Source of the DNA: Lachnospira sp. UBA4285
Lineage (GTDB): Bacteria > Bacillota > Clostridia > Lachnospirales > Lachnospiraceae
NCBI GenBank assembly: GCA_002394965.1
Contig: DGVL01000167.1
Location: forward strand, 1-10,562
Length of the DNA stretch: 10,562 nucleotides
Reading direction: 5' to 3'
Under the pieces are notes generated by a model. That model did not search any database and was not told the origin of the DNA. It saw nothing but the letters and a program-made list of their open reading frames with translations. The position numbers were made by a program, and so were the translations under genes. How positions within the stretch are numbered: position 1 is the stretch's first letter; every line of letters starts with the position of its first letter. Shown in pieces: positions 1 to 6,739 of the stretch.

Positions 1-4
1 ACCC

Positions 5-48
5 GGAACTGCCGCAGGCGCTGATGCCCCGGCAGTTCCACTTTTATT
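5..48 (+). terminator. Hairpin upstream of pflA, probable pflB-pflA intercistronic terminator
   Basis: A perfect 10-bp stem pairs 5-14 (ggaactgccg) with 30-39 (cggcagttcc), and the 15-nt loop contains a further ggc/gcc pairing. The stem is followed by acttttatt, a modest T-rich tail. It ends about 15 nt before pflA. In many anaerobes pflB lies directly upstream of pflA, so this is probably the end of pflB acting as a partial terminator or a 3'-end stabiliser. That upstream gene is outside the window, so its identity is inferred. Confidence 0.7.
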
Positions 49-62
49 GAGAGGAGACAGCC

Positions 63-812
63 ATGACGACAGGGTATGTGAATTCCGTTGAGAGTTTCGG
101 CTCCGTAGACGGTCCGGGGGTTCGCTACATCTTTTTCCTGCAGGGGTGCCATATGCGCTGCCGGTACTGTCACAACCCCGAGACGTGGAGCATGGAAGGC
201 GGCGAGGAGATGACGCCCAGGGAGGCTCTCGACAAGGCACTGCGCTTCCGGAATTACTGGGGCGACAAGGGCGGCATCACGGTGAGCGGCGGAGAGGCTC
301 TGCTGCAGATCGACTTTGTGACTGAACTGTTTGAACTGGCAAAAGAGGAAGGCGTCCATACTGCACTTGATACGTCTGGAAATCCGTTTACCACACAGGA
401 GCCGTTTTTTTCAAAGTTTGAGCGGTTGATGAAGGCGACGGATCTGGTGATACTGGACATCAAGCAGATGAATCCGGACGAGCACAAGGCGCTAACGGGG
501 TGGACCAATGAGAACATCCTTGCGATGGCGCGCTGGTGCTCGGATCACGGTGTGGATCTGTGGATCCGCAAGGTCCTCGTTCCGGGGCTTACCGATTCGG
601 ATGAAGAGCTGAAGGCTCTCCGGGATTTTGTCGCAGAATTGAAGACTGTGAAGCGCTTTGAAGTTCTGCCGTATCACACCCTCGGTATTGGCAAATGGAA
701 GAAACTCGGCATCCCGTATACGCTTGATGGCGTGAAACCACCGACTAAGGATGAGATCCGGCGGGCAGAAGATATGCTGCAGACGCAGAAGTATGACGGA
801 TTCCGAAAATAA
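63..812 (+). CDS. pflA: Pyruvate formate-lyase-activating enzyme (radical SAM)
   Basis: This cytoplasmic radical SAM activase cleaves S-adenosylmethionine and abstracts a hydrogen from a glycine of pyruvate formate-lyase, switching on anaerobic conversion of pyruvate to acetyl-CoA and formate. The 249-residue length is usual for PflA. The [4Fe-4S] ligands Cys29, Cys33 and Cys36 form CxxxCxxC (CHMRCRYC). They are preceded by the family signature SVDGPGVRYIFFLQGC and followed by the SAM-binding TVSGGEALLQ, LDIKQMN, RKVLVPGLTD and the C-terminal EVLPYHTLGIGKW. The ATG has an AGGAG site at 52-56 with 6-nt spacing. Glycyl-radical activases of other enzymes usually carry an extra ferredoxin-like insert. 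None is present here, which favours PFL as the target. The gene is followed by its own terminator, so it is probably the last gene of a pflBA unit. Confidence 0.95.
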   Translation: MTTGYVNSVESFGSVDGPGVRYIFFLQGCHMRCRYCHNPETWSMEGGEEMTPREALDKALRFRNYWGDKGGITVSGGEALLQIDFVTELFELAKEEGVHTALDTSGNPFTTQEPFFSKFERLMKATDLVILDIKQMNPDEHKALTGWTNENILAMARWCSDHGVDLWIRKVLVPGLTDSDEELKALRDFVAELKTVKRFEVLPYHTLGIGKWKKLGIPYTLDGVKPPTKDEIRRAEDMLQTQKYDGFRK

Positions 813-822
813 TGATTATGTG

Positions 823-853
823 GCAGCCCCCGCAAGGGAGCTGCTTTTTATTT
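823..853 (+). terminator. Rho-independent terminator after pflA
   Basis: The stem pairs 823-831 (gcagccccc) with 836-844 (gggagctgc) around a gcaa tetraloop, with one C-A mismatch. It is followed directly by tttttattt. It starts 11 nt after the pflA stop codon and closes the pfl transcription unit. Confidence 0.85.
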
Positions 854-904
854 GGCTCTGCACTGCAGGGAGGTGCGGCGCATAGCTGGAAAATCCCGGA
901 TTTC

Positions 905-933
905 TTGTAAAAGACCGGCGGGGGTTGTAAGAT
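905..933 (+). promoter_or_regulatory. Candidate promoter for the MATE-RNase-cls operon
   Basis: TTGTAA (905-910) and TAAGAT (928-933) are separated by exactly 17 bp, each matching the sigma-A consensus at 4 of 6 positions. They lie between the pflA terminator and the MATE start, where a promoter is expected. The match is weak, so this is only a candidate. Confidence 0.3.
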
Positions 934-965
934 GAACGTAGACAATCACACGGGGAGGGCCCTTC

Positions 966-2339
966 ATGGTTCATGATATGACGGAAGGACGGATCACACC
1001 GATGCTGATCCGGTTTACGATTCCGCTGGTGCTGGGCAATGTGTTCCAGCTTTTATACAATGCGACAGACAGTATTATCGTCGGCAAGTTTGTCGGTGAG
1101 GAGGCTCTCGCTGCCGTGGGTACCAGTAACCCGATCATGACGCTGGCCATTCTGTTCATCACGGGAATGTGCATCGGCGCCGGCATTCTGATGGGAATGT
1201 ACTATGGCAGCAAGGATATCGCCACACTCAAGCGTCAGACATCATCAGCCATGATCGGCGGACTCATCTTTTCATTCTGTTTCGCAGCTGTCTGCATTAT
1301 TTTTGCGCCGCAGCTTCTCCTCCTGATCCGGACACAGGAAGCGGTCATGGACGAGGCGGTTGTGTACCTGAGAATTGTACTCATCGGGCTTGTCTTTACA
1401 TTTGTCTACAATTTTTTCGCCAACACTATGCGGGCGCTGGGAGACGCAAACACGCCGCTTCTGTTTCTGGTGATCTCAGCCGCGCTCAATGTTGCGGGTG
1501 ACCTTATATTCGTCATCGTATTCAACCTCGGAAGTGTCGGATGCGCTGTCGCTACGGTTGTCTCCGAAGCTCTGTCAGCCCTGTTCTGCGTCGTCTATGT
1601 CTCGAAGAGAGTTCCGATCCTGGAGCTTGGCAGGGAGTGGCTGGTCTTTGACAGGAAACTGTTCGGGAAGACGGTGGCATTCGGACTCACCAGCGCGATG
1701 CAGCAGGCCACGGTCCAGCTCGGAAAGATCGCCATGCAGGCACTCGCCAACTCCATGAGTGTCACGGTCATGGCGACCTTTGCCGCGGTAAACCGGATTG
1801 ATGACTTCGCATACACGCCGCAGCAGAATATCGGTCACGCGATGTCAAGCTTCATGGCCCAGAATGAGGGCGCAGGCAGAGAAGAGCGCGTCAGAAAAGG
1901 ATTCCTCGCCGGAATGCGGATCGAGGCTGTATACGGTGTCGCTGTCGCGCTGGTCTGTTTCTTTTTTGCCGGTCCGCTGATGAAGCTTTTCATCGATGAC
2001 GAAGCGGTAATTCATACAGGCGTGCGCTATCTTGAACTGATTGCGTTCATGTACATTCTTCCTGCCATGACCAACGGCGTGCAGGGCTTTTTCAGAGGCA
2101 TCGGGGATATGAAGGTGACACTCATCTCCAGTACCGTCAATATGGCTGTACGCGTGGCAGCCGGTTTCTTTCTTGTCTTCAGGTTTGGCATGGAGATCGA
2201 GGCGTTCCCGTGGGCATATCTGGCCGGGTGGATCGCCATGCTGATCGCCGAGGTTCCGCTTCTGCTAAGAAAGTTCAACCATCCGCTGGCTGGAAGGAAT
2301 GGAAGTGCAAGTTCAACAAAAGACCAGACGTCGGATTGA
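966..2339 (+). CDS. MATE family efflux transporter
   Basis: This is an integral membrane antiporter of the multidrug and toxin extrusion family, which exports cationic drugs or metabolites in exchange for Na+ or H+. The 457-residue length is typical. The N-terminus (TEGRITPMLIRFTIPLVLGN, then QLLYNATDSIIVGKFVGEEALAAVG) is the standard first MatE segment. A second MatE half starts near residue 230 (KTVAFGLTSAMQQATVQLGKIAMQA). Hydrophobic stretches run throughout and are consistent with 12 membrane helices. The start is supported by a GGGAGGG site at 954-960 with 5-nt spacing; the ATG at 975 is a less well placed alternative. The substrate cannot be told from sequence. It is the first gene of a probable three-gene operon, with only 17 bp before the next gene. 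Confidence 0.92.
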   Translation: MVHDMTEGRITPMLIRFTIPLVLGNVFQLLYNATDSIIVGKFVGEEALAAVGTSNPIMTLAILFITGMCIGAGILMGMYYGSKDIATLKRQTSSAMIGGLIFSFCFAAVCIIFAPQLLLLIRTQEAVMDEAVVYLRIVLIGLVFTFVYNFFANTMRALGDANTPLLFLVISAALNVAGDLIFVIVFNLGSVGCAVATVVSEALSALFCVVYVSKRVPILELGREWLVFDRKLFGKTVAFGLTSAMQQATVQLGKIAMQALANSMSVTVMATFAAVNRIDDFAYTPQQNIGHAMSSFMAQNEGAGREERVRKGFLAGMRIEAVYGVAVALVCFFFAGPLMKLFIDDEAVIHTGVRYLELIAFMYILPAMTNGVQGFFRGIGDMKVTLISSTVNMAVRVAAGFFLVFRFGMEIEAFPWAYLAGWIAMLIAEVPLLLRKFNHPLAGRNGSASSTKDQTSD

Positions 2340-2356
2340 TTCCAGAAAGGCAATGT

Positions 2357-3967
2357 ATGCAGCTGACATTTTTGGGAGCGGATCATGAGGTGACCGGGAG
2401 CTGTCATTTCCTGCAGGCTTGCGGGCTGAATATCCTCCTGGATTGCGGCATGGAGCAGGGCAATGATGTCTATGAAAATCAGACACTGCCGGTTGACCCG
2501 AAGGATGTGGATTATATCTTCCTGTCCCATGCGCATATCGATCATTCGGGGCTGATCCCGATGATGTACGGGCACGGATTCCGAGGCCGCGTCATTACGA
2601 CCGAAGCGACAAAAGATCTGTGCGAGATTATGCTCAAGGATTCCGCACATATCCAGGAGTTCGAGGCGGAGTGGCGCAATCGGAAAGCCAGACGCTCCGG
2701 GACTGTGCTGCAGACATTCGTGCCGATCTACACAATGGAGGATGCTGTCGGGTGCCTGGATCTGTTTGACGGCTGCTCCTATAACAAGATCTATTCGCTC
2801 GCAGATGGATTGAAGCTGCGCTTTCAGGATGTGGGGCATCTGCTCGGCAGTGCTTGTATGGAGATCTGGATCACCGAAGATGGCACTACAAAAAAACTGG
2901 TATTCTCCGGGGATCTTGGCAATGTTGACAAACCGATCATCCGGGATCCCACATACAATGTGAGAGAAGCGGATTACGTGATCATGGAATCGACCTACGG
3001 CGACCGCGAACACGCGCCGGAACCCGACTATGTGCAGTTTCTGGCGGATGTCATCAACCGCACGCTGGCGCGCGGCGGCAATGTGGTGATCCCGTCATTT
3101 GCCGTCGGGAGAACGCAGGAACTTCTGTACTTTATCCGCGAGCTGAAGGAACAGCACCTTGAGAAGCAGGACTTTGACGTCTATGTCGACAGTCCGCTGG
3201 CGATCGAGGCGACGAACATCTTCCAGGAGAATATCTACGGGTATTTTGACGAGCAGGCGCTCGCGCTGGTGAAGAAAGGGATTAATCCGCTGGTATTCCC
3301 GGGACTTAAGTTCGCGACCACGAGTGAAGAGTCAAAACAGATCAACTTCGATCCGACGCCGAAGGTGATCATATCGGCGTCCGGCATGTGTGAGGCCGGG
3401 CGGATCCGCCATCATCTGAAGCACAATCTGTGGCGGCCGGAGTGCACGATTCTCTTCGCCGGATATCAGGCGGCAGGCACCACAGGGCGGGCGATCCTGG
3501 ACGGAAAGAAAGAGATCACCCTGTTTGGCGAACCGATATCCGTGAAAGCGGAGATCGTTCAGATACCGGACAGCTCCGGCCACGCGGACAGAGACGGTCT
3601 GATCCGCTGGCTTCTTTCAATCGATCAGAGGAAACCGGAGCATGTCTTTATTGTCCACGGCGAGGATGCCGTCTGCGATTCCTTTGCGGCGCTTCTCCAC
3701 GACAGATACGGGTATAACACCACGGCTCCGTACACAGGCATGTGTTACGATCTCGCGACAGGCCAGATGCTGCGTGAGGGGAACCGGGAGCGGAAGTCCA
3801 GACGCTCAACGGCAAAGCAGCGTCGCGCCGAGGGCGTTTTTGCGCGGCTTGTCGCTGCCGGCGAGCGCCTGATGGACGTCATCCGGCACAACGAAGGCGG
3901 AGCGAACAAGGACCTCGCAAGATTTACGAATCAGATCAATATTCTTTGCGATAAGTGGGATAGATGA
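2357..3967 (+). CDS. Beta-CASP metallo-beta-lactamase, RNase-like (CPSF73/YSH1-type)
   Basis: This is a 536-residue predicted cytoplasmic zinc-dependent nuclease of the metallo-beta-lactamase/beta-CASP class, whose characterised members process RNA. The zinc motif HxHxDH is intact (His58, His60, Asp62, His63), with further ligands at His161 (DVGHLLGSA) and Asp186 (SGDLGN). The beta-CASP motifs follow: ESTYGDREH from Glu211, then PSFAVGRTQELLYFI, SASGMCEAGRIRHHL, SSGHAD (His409) and FIVHGE (His434). The start at 2357 is chosen because residues MQLTFLGADHEVTGS begin the first beta strand and an AGAAAGG site lies 6 nt upstream. A longer frame opens from 2210 inside the MATE gene but is not needed. 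The last ~60 residues form a very basic tail after the core (RERKSRR, KQRR), plausibly RNA-binding. The stop overlaps the start of the cardiolipin synthase gene. The RNA target is unknown. Confidence 0.9.
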   Translation: MQLTFLGADHEVTGSCHFLQACGLNILLDCGMEQGNDVYENQTLPVDPKDVDYIFLSHAHIDHSGLIPMMYGHGFRGRVITTEATKDLCEIMLKDSAHIQEFEAEWRNRKARRSGTVLQTFVPIYTMEDAVGCLDLFDGCSYNKIYSLADGLKLRFQDVGHLLGSACMEIWITEDGTTKKLVFSGDLGNVDKPIIRDPTYNVREADYVIMESTYGDREHAPEPDYVQFLADVINRTLARGGNVVIPSFAVGRTQELLYFIRELKEQHLEKQDFDVYVDSPLAIEATNIFQENIYGYFDEQALALVKKGINPLVFPGLKFATTSEESKQINFDPTPKVIISASGMCEAGRIRHHLKHNLWRPECTILFAGYQAAGTTGRAILDGKKEITLFGEPISVKAEIVQIPDSSGHADRDGLIRWLLSIDQRKPEHVFIVHGEDAVCDSFAALLHDRYGYNTTAPYTGMCYDLATGQMLREGNRERKSRRSTAKQRRAEGVFARLVAAGERLMDVIRHNEGGANKDLARFTNQINILCDKWDR

Positions 3968-5643
3968 TGAAGCCTGATGAGATTGAGATCCTGGAGCGCT
4001 GGAAGGAAGAGAACAAGAATCATCTGCAGAAACTGAAGCAGACCGGGAAAAAGATCAAAGGTGTCGGTATTCTGCGGATGCTGTTCGGCCGTACGACCAT
4101 TGTTGCAGCCCTGGTCCTGCTGCAGGCATATGTGCTGTATCTGATGCTGGTTGCCGCCATTGACGTCTCCCAGTATATCAATATGGGCCTAAGCGTGCTC
4201 GGATTCTGCATCTTTGTGAGCATCGTGAATTCGGACATGAACTCCAGCTTCAAGATCGCCTGGATCACACCGATTCTGGTGTTCCCGGTCTTCGGAGGGT
4301 TCTTTTATCTGTACTGTGAACTGGATCTGGGCAAGAGAAGACTGATCAGAAAGACAATGCGGATCGAGAACATTGTTACCAGCCGGATGAAGGTCGACGA
4401 GCCGACACAGGAGCGTTTCCGGGAAGAGGCGCCGGATGAGCGCGGGATTCTGGAATATTTCCGGCAGTCCGGCAATACGCCGGCATTTCCATGTGAATAT
4501 GCACAATTCTTTTCTTCCGGCGAGGAAAAGATTCCGAAACTGATCGAGATGCTCAAAAAGGCGGAGCGCTTTATCTTTCTGGAGTATTTCATTATCTTCG
4601 AAGGCTCTGTCTGGGATGATTGTCTGGCTGTGCTCAGGGAGAAGGCAAAACAGGGAGTAGAGGTGCGTGTCCTCTATGATGGGATGTCGTCCCTGACCCG
4701 CCTTCCGATCGGATACTTCAAGAAACTCGAGAAGATGGGGATACATGCCCGCGCATTCGCGCCGATCCGCCCCATTCTCTCGACGTATCAGAATAACCGG
4801 GATCACCGCAAGATCGTGGTGATCGACGGAAAAGTGGCATTTTCCGGCGGTATCAATCTGGCGGATGAGTATGCGAACCGCATCGTACGCTTCGGATACT
4901 GGAAGGATACCGGCGTCATGGTGGCAGGTGAGAGTGTCACCGCATTTACATATATGTTCCTCAAGATGTGGACCATTGCCGGCAGGGAGCCGGATCTGGC
5001 GGAAGAGGACGTGAAAAAATATGCGTACAGCCATGAGAACGCTCTCACGGACGCAGAGCAGACCGCGCTGAAAGATATCCGCTGTGGCCGCAGGAATGGC
5101 TTCATCGTGCCGTTTGGAGACAATCCATATGATGATTACCTGATCGGAAGAACGGTCTACATGGATATTCTGAACCGGGCGCAGCGCTATGTTCACATCA
5201 TGACGCCGTATCTGATTTTGGATGACGAGATGGTGACGGCTCTGATCTATGCCGCGCAGCGAGGTGTGGAGGTTTCGATCATCATGCCGCATATCCCCGA
5301 CAAGAGGCTGATTTACGCTGTGGCGAGGACGTACTACAAGAATCTTATCCGACATGGCGTGAAGATCTATGAATTCGTCCCGGGTTTTGTTCATGCCAAG
5401 GAGTTTATATCGGATGACGTTCGGGCCACCTGCGGCACCATCAATCTGGACTACCGGAGTTTCTATCTTCACTTTGAGGATGCTGTGTACTTTTCGCGGA
5501 TCGGTGTGATCGATGACATGGAGGCAGATTTTCAAAAGACACTCAAGGCATGTGAGGAAATCACCTATACTCGCGCAGAGCAGTTCCCGAAGTTGTTTCT
5601 GCTCGGCGGCATGTTTCTGCGCATCATTGCGCCGCTCCTGTAA
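3964..5643 (+). CDS. cls: Cardiolipin synthase (phospholipase D family)
   Basis: This membrane enzyme joins two phosphatidylglycerol molecules into cardiolipin plus glycerol. It has 559 residues. A polar N-terminus of ~40 residues is followed by hydrophobic segments near 44-66, 71-90 and 98-117. This is one segment more than the usual two-helix Cls anchor, though the middle one is less certain. Two PLD catalytic domains follow. The first HKD motif is His281, Lys283, Asp288 (HRKIVVID), followed by FSGGINLADEY. The second is His477, Lys479, Asp484 (HAKEFISD), followed by GTINLDYRSF. Both motifs are complete, so the enzyme should be active. The start overlaps the preceding stop in an ATGA arrangement, implying translational coupling with the ribonuclease-like gene; a second ATG at 3967 is also possible. 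The same coding stretch carries a long antisense open frame, which is a by-product of codon usage. Confidence 0.93.
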   Translation: MMKPDEIEILERWKEENKNHLQKLKQTGKKIKGVGILRMLFGRTTIVAALVLLQAYVLYLMLVAAIDVSQYINMGLSVLGFCIFVSIVNSDMNSSFKIAWITPILVFPVFGGFFYLYCELDLGKRRLIRKTMRIENIVTSRMKVDEPTQERFREEAPDERGILEYFRQSGNTPAFPCEYAQFFSSGEEKIPKLIEMLKKAERFIFLEYFIIFEGSVWDDCLAVLREKAKQGVEVRVLYDGMSSLTRLPIGYFKKLEKMGIHARAFAPIRPILSTYQNNRDHRKIVVIDGKVAFSGGINLADEYANRIVRFGYWKDTGVMVAGESVTAFTYMFLKMWTIAGREPDLAEEDVKKYAYSHENALTDAEQTALKDIRCGRRNGFIVPFGDNPYDDYLIGRTVYMDILNRAQRYVHIMTPYLILDDEMVTALIYAAQRGVEVSIIMPHIPDKRLIYAVARTYYKNLIRHGVKIYEFVPGFVHAKEFISDDVRATCGTINLDYRSFYLHFEDAVYFSRIGVIDDMEADFQKTLKACEEITYTRAEQFPKLFLLGGMFLRIIAPLL

Positions 5644-5644
5644 C

Positions 5645-5673
5645 TTGTTTTTCAGAGCGTATAGGTGTATATT
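5645..5673 (+). promoter_or_regulatory. Candidate promoter for the DUF6465-like/HPr-like pair
   Basis: TTGTTT (5645-5650) and TATATT (5668-5673) are 17 bp apart. The -10 matches 5 of 6 consensus positions and the -35 only 3 of 6. A second possible -10, TATACT at 5681-5686, has no good -35. No terminator is visible after cls, so read-through from the upstream operon is also possible. Confidence 0.4.
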
Positions 5674-5732
5674 TATGCAGTATACTGATTTATGTGAAAG
5701 CACAGATAGCATACGAAGAAAGGAGCATACAC

Positions 5733-5933
5733 ATGACGAAGAAAATTTCTGTAGAGGCATTCCTCGAGTATGGCGGCGTTCAGTATAAAGAGGCCGACCT
5801 GATGAATAAGGCACAGGAACAGTACAAAAAGGATCACAGCGATGAGATCCGGACGATGAATATATACCTCAAGCCGGAGGATAAAGCGGCTTATTATGTG
5901 ATCAACGACAACGCCGGCATGGTCAGATTCTGA
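5733..5933 (+). CDS. Small DUF6465-like protein
   Basis: This is a 66-residue protein of unknown function. It resembles DUF6465 proteins of Clostridia: a short beta-rich domain beginning with an EAFLEYGG-type strand, a helix (KEADLMNKAQEQYKK), then MNIYLKPEDKAAYYVINDN. Family members usually carry a Lys/Ala-rich N-terminal extension before this core. It is absent here, so this would be a minimal version. The start at 5733 is set by a strong AAAGGAG site (5719-5725, 7-nt spacing); the upstream in-frame ATG at 5694 lacks a comparable site. No signal peptide or membrane segment is seen. The gene sits 29 bp upstream of the HPr-like gene and probably shares its transcript. The family assignment is from recognition of the motif pattern and was not searched. 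Confidence 0.75.
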   Translation: MTKKISVEAFLEYGGVQYKEADLMNKAQEQYKKDHSDEIRTMNIYLKPEDKAAYYVINDNAGMVRF

Positions 5934-5962
5934 GACGATTTTGTGGATGACAGGAGGTAGAG

Positions 5963-6196
5963 ATGTTTACGATCTCGGTGCTGCTTGATTCCGTAGAAAA
6001 AGTTGAGGATTTTATCAGCCGTATCAGCAAATACGCCTGCAGCTTTGATATCGAATCAGGACACACGACAGTCGACGCGAAGTCGATGATCGCAATGTTC
6101 AGTCTGGACCTGAGTCAGCCGCTCAGGCTCACAATCAACGATGATCACGGAGAACTGGAAGATATTCTCCGTGATATCGGTGAGTATCTTGCGTGA
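5963..6196 (+). CDS. HPr-like protein lacking the active-site histidine
   Basis: This is a 77-residue protein with the size and layout of the PTS phosphocarrier HPr. The segment VDAKSMIAMFSLDLSQPLRL matches the HPr region around regulatory Ser46 (here Ser41), and the C-terminal helix ELEDILRDIGEYLA fits HPr helix 3. However, the N-terminal HPr signature GLHxRPA with the phosphorylated His15 is missing. The equivalent region reads SVEKVEDFISRISKYACSF, and the only histidines are at 34 and in DDH near residue 67. It therefore cannot act as a conventional phosphocarrier and may have a regulatory or structural role. Similar His-less HPr-fold proteins are commonly annotated simply as HPr in Clostridia. 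Its AGGAGG site at 5952-5957 with 5-nt spacing predicts strong translation, and a terminator follows 12 nt after the stop. Confidence 0.8.
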   Translation: MFTISVLLDSVEKVEDFISRISKYACSFDIESGHTTVDAKSMIAMFSLDLSQPLRLTINDDHGELEDILRDIGEYLA

Positions 6197-6208
6197 CATG
6201 AACTTGTT

Positions 6209-6236
6209 AGAGCTCCGGGAGGAGCTCTTTTTTTTT
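6209..6236 (+). terminator. Rho-independent terminator after the HPr-like gene
   Basis: A perfect 8-bp stem pairs agagctcc (6209-6216) with ggagctct (6221-6228) around ggga, and leads into a run of nine T (6228-6236). It ends the plus-strand unit just before the convergent tRNA genes. Confidence 0.93.
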
Positions 6237-6304
6237 GTACACGGGGGATGAGGAGAACCGGAACGATAAGTAAGAAAAACACATCGGAGTGGAGAGCAAA
6301 GCAC

Positions 6305-6334
6305 AAAAAAACCGCCCTGTGAACCAGGACGGCT
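6305..6334 (-). terminator. Rho-independent terminator of the tRNA-Leu pair
   Basis: Read on the minus strand, ccgtcctg (from 6332-6325) pairs with cagggcgg (6319-6312) around a 5-nt loop, with one G-U pair. A run of seven T (6311-6305) follows. It lies 8 nt downstream of the second tRNA and would end the minus-strand transcript. Confidence 0.88.
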
Positions 6335-6342
6335 TTGTGTAA

Positions 6343-6429
6343 TGCGGAAGATGAGACTTGAACTCACACGGGAAGTAATATCCCACAAGAACCTGAATCT
6401 TGCTCGTCTGCCTATTCCGACACTTCCGC
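6343..6429 (-). tRNA. tRNA-Leu (anticodon CAG)
   Basis: This is an 87-nt class II tRNA. The acceptor stem GCGGAAG/CTTCCGC pairs perfectly with discriminator A. The D-arm contains the expected GGCAGACG-type sequence. The anticodon stem CAAGA/TCTTG encloses the loop TTCAGGT with anticodon CAG at 6395-6393, reading CUG. A long variable arm (GGGA/TCCC) is typical of Leu. The T-loop is TTCAAGT. CCA is not encoded, since the bases after the discriminator are TTA. It lies 5 nt downstream of the Leu(AAG) gene and shares its transcript. Confidence 0.96.
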
Positions 6430-6434
6430 TTAAG

Positions 6435-6519
6435 TGCAGTCGGCGGGACTTGAACCCGCACGAGCGCAATGCTCACTAGATCCTTAGTCTAGCGCGTATG
6501 CCAATTCCGCCACGACTGC
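6435..6519 (-). tRNA. tRNA-Leu (anticodon AAG)
   Basis: This is an 85-nt class II tRNA and the first gene of the minus-strand pair. The acceptor stem GCAGTCG/CGACTGC pairs with discriminator A. The D region is GGCGGAATTGGCATACGC. The anticodon stem CTAGA/TCTAG encloses CTAAGGA, giving anticodon AAG (6485-6483). The variable arm is GAGC/GCTC and the T-loop is TTCAAGT with a strong CGGG/CCCG stem. CCA is not encoded. A34 would need deamination to inosine by TadA to read CUU, CUC and CUA; A34 is uncommon in bacterial tRNAs apart from Arg(ACG). Confidence 0.95.
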
Positions 6520-6553
6520 ATTTACTTGTCTGTCGCTTGCCTGCGACTCGTAT

Positions 6554-6582
6554 ATAATAGCAAAACGGGCATTTGCTGTCAA
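6554..6582 (-). promoter_or_regulatory. Sigma-A promoter of the tRNA-Leu operon
   Basis: On the minus strand, TTGACA (complement of 6577-6582) is followed after exactly 17 bp by TATTAT (complement of 6554-6559). The -35 is a perfect consensus and the -10 matches 5 of 6. It ends about 35 nt upstream of the first tRNA, as expected for a strong stable-RNA promoter. The -35 box lies at the edge of the tandem repeat at 6577-6637. Confidence 0.9.
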
Positions 6583-6637
6583 CAGGAAATTTAGGAATAT
6601 CACACTTGACAGGAAATTTTAGAAATGTCAAACTTGA
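6577..6637. repeat. Imperfect tandem repeat with TGTCAA/TTGACA inverted boxes
   Basis: Two ~27-28-bp units are arranged head to tail: acaggaaattta at 6582-6593 recurs as acaggaaatttt at 6609-6620, and cacttga at 6603-6609 recurs as aacttga at 6631-6637. The hexamer TGTCAA occurs at 6577 and 6626, and its complement TTGACA at 6606. Repeated boxes of this type are reminiscent of insertion-sequence ends, for example the multiply repeated termini of IS21-like elements, but no transposase gene is present. It could also be an operator or a chance decay product. Confidence 0.6.
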
Positions 6638-6704
6638 GCGGTCGTATGCAATCGCGTCTGACTATCTTGAGAAAGCTGTAGAGCAAAATAGAGATAAGTT
6701 ATAG
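6597..6704 (+). pseudogene. Orphan C-terminal reading frame, possible gene remnant
   Basis: A frame without a credible start runs through the tandem repeat and ends at the TAG at 6702-6704. Its last residues, ERSYAIASDYLEKAVEQN and then RDKL, look protein-like (helical, charged). No ATG with a ribosome binding site opens this frame. It may be the tail of a gene whose 5' part was lost, perhaps by an insertion, or it may be a chance frame. I do not recognise a family. Confidence 0.25.
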
Positions 6705-6739
6705 AAGAAGCGCGGGAGTCCTCGTGCCAGACTGTTGGG

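Noticed and set aside
2210..2356. N-terminal extension of the beta-CASP protein into the MATE gene
   Set aside because: The family fold begins at the ATG at 2357, which has its own ribosome binding site. The extension would overlap MATE by 130 bases and has no conserved residues.
2027..3013. 328-codon minus-strand frame across the MATE/nuclease junction
   Set aside because: It spans two well-supported plus-strand genes and has no motif or ribosome binding site.
4189..5814. 541-codon open frame on the minus strand across the cardiolipin synthase gene
   Set aside because: It is fully antisense to a clear cls gene with both HKD motifs. The protein has no recognisable motif and is rich in His, Arg and Cys as expected of a shadow frame.
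6056..6476. Minus-strand ORFs over the tRNA genes and terminators
   Set aside because: They run through two tRNA genes and two terminators, and their translations are low-complexity shadows.
6606..6631. Plus-strand promoter reading from TTGACA at 6606 for the AEC transporter
   Set aside because: At a 17-bp spacing the -10 position reads CAAACT, which is not a usable -10 hexamer. The TTGACA is better explained as part of the repeat.
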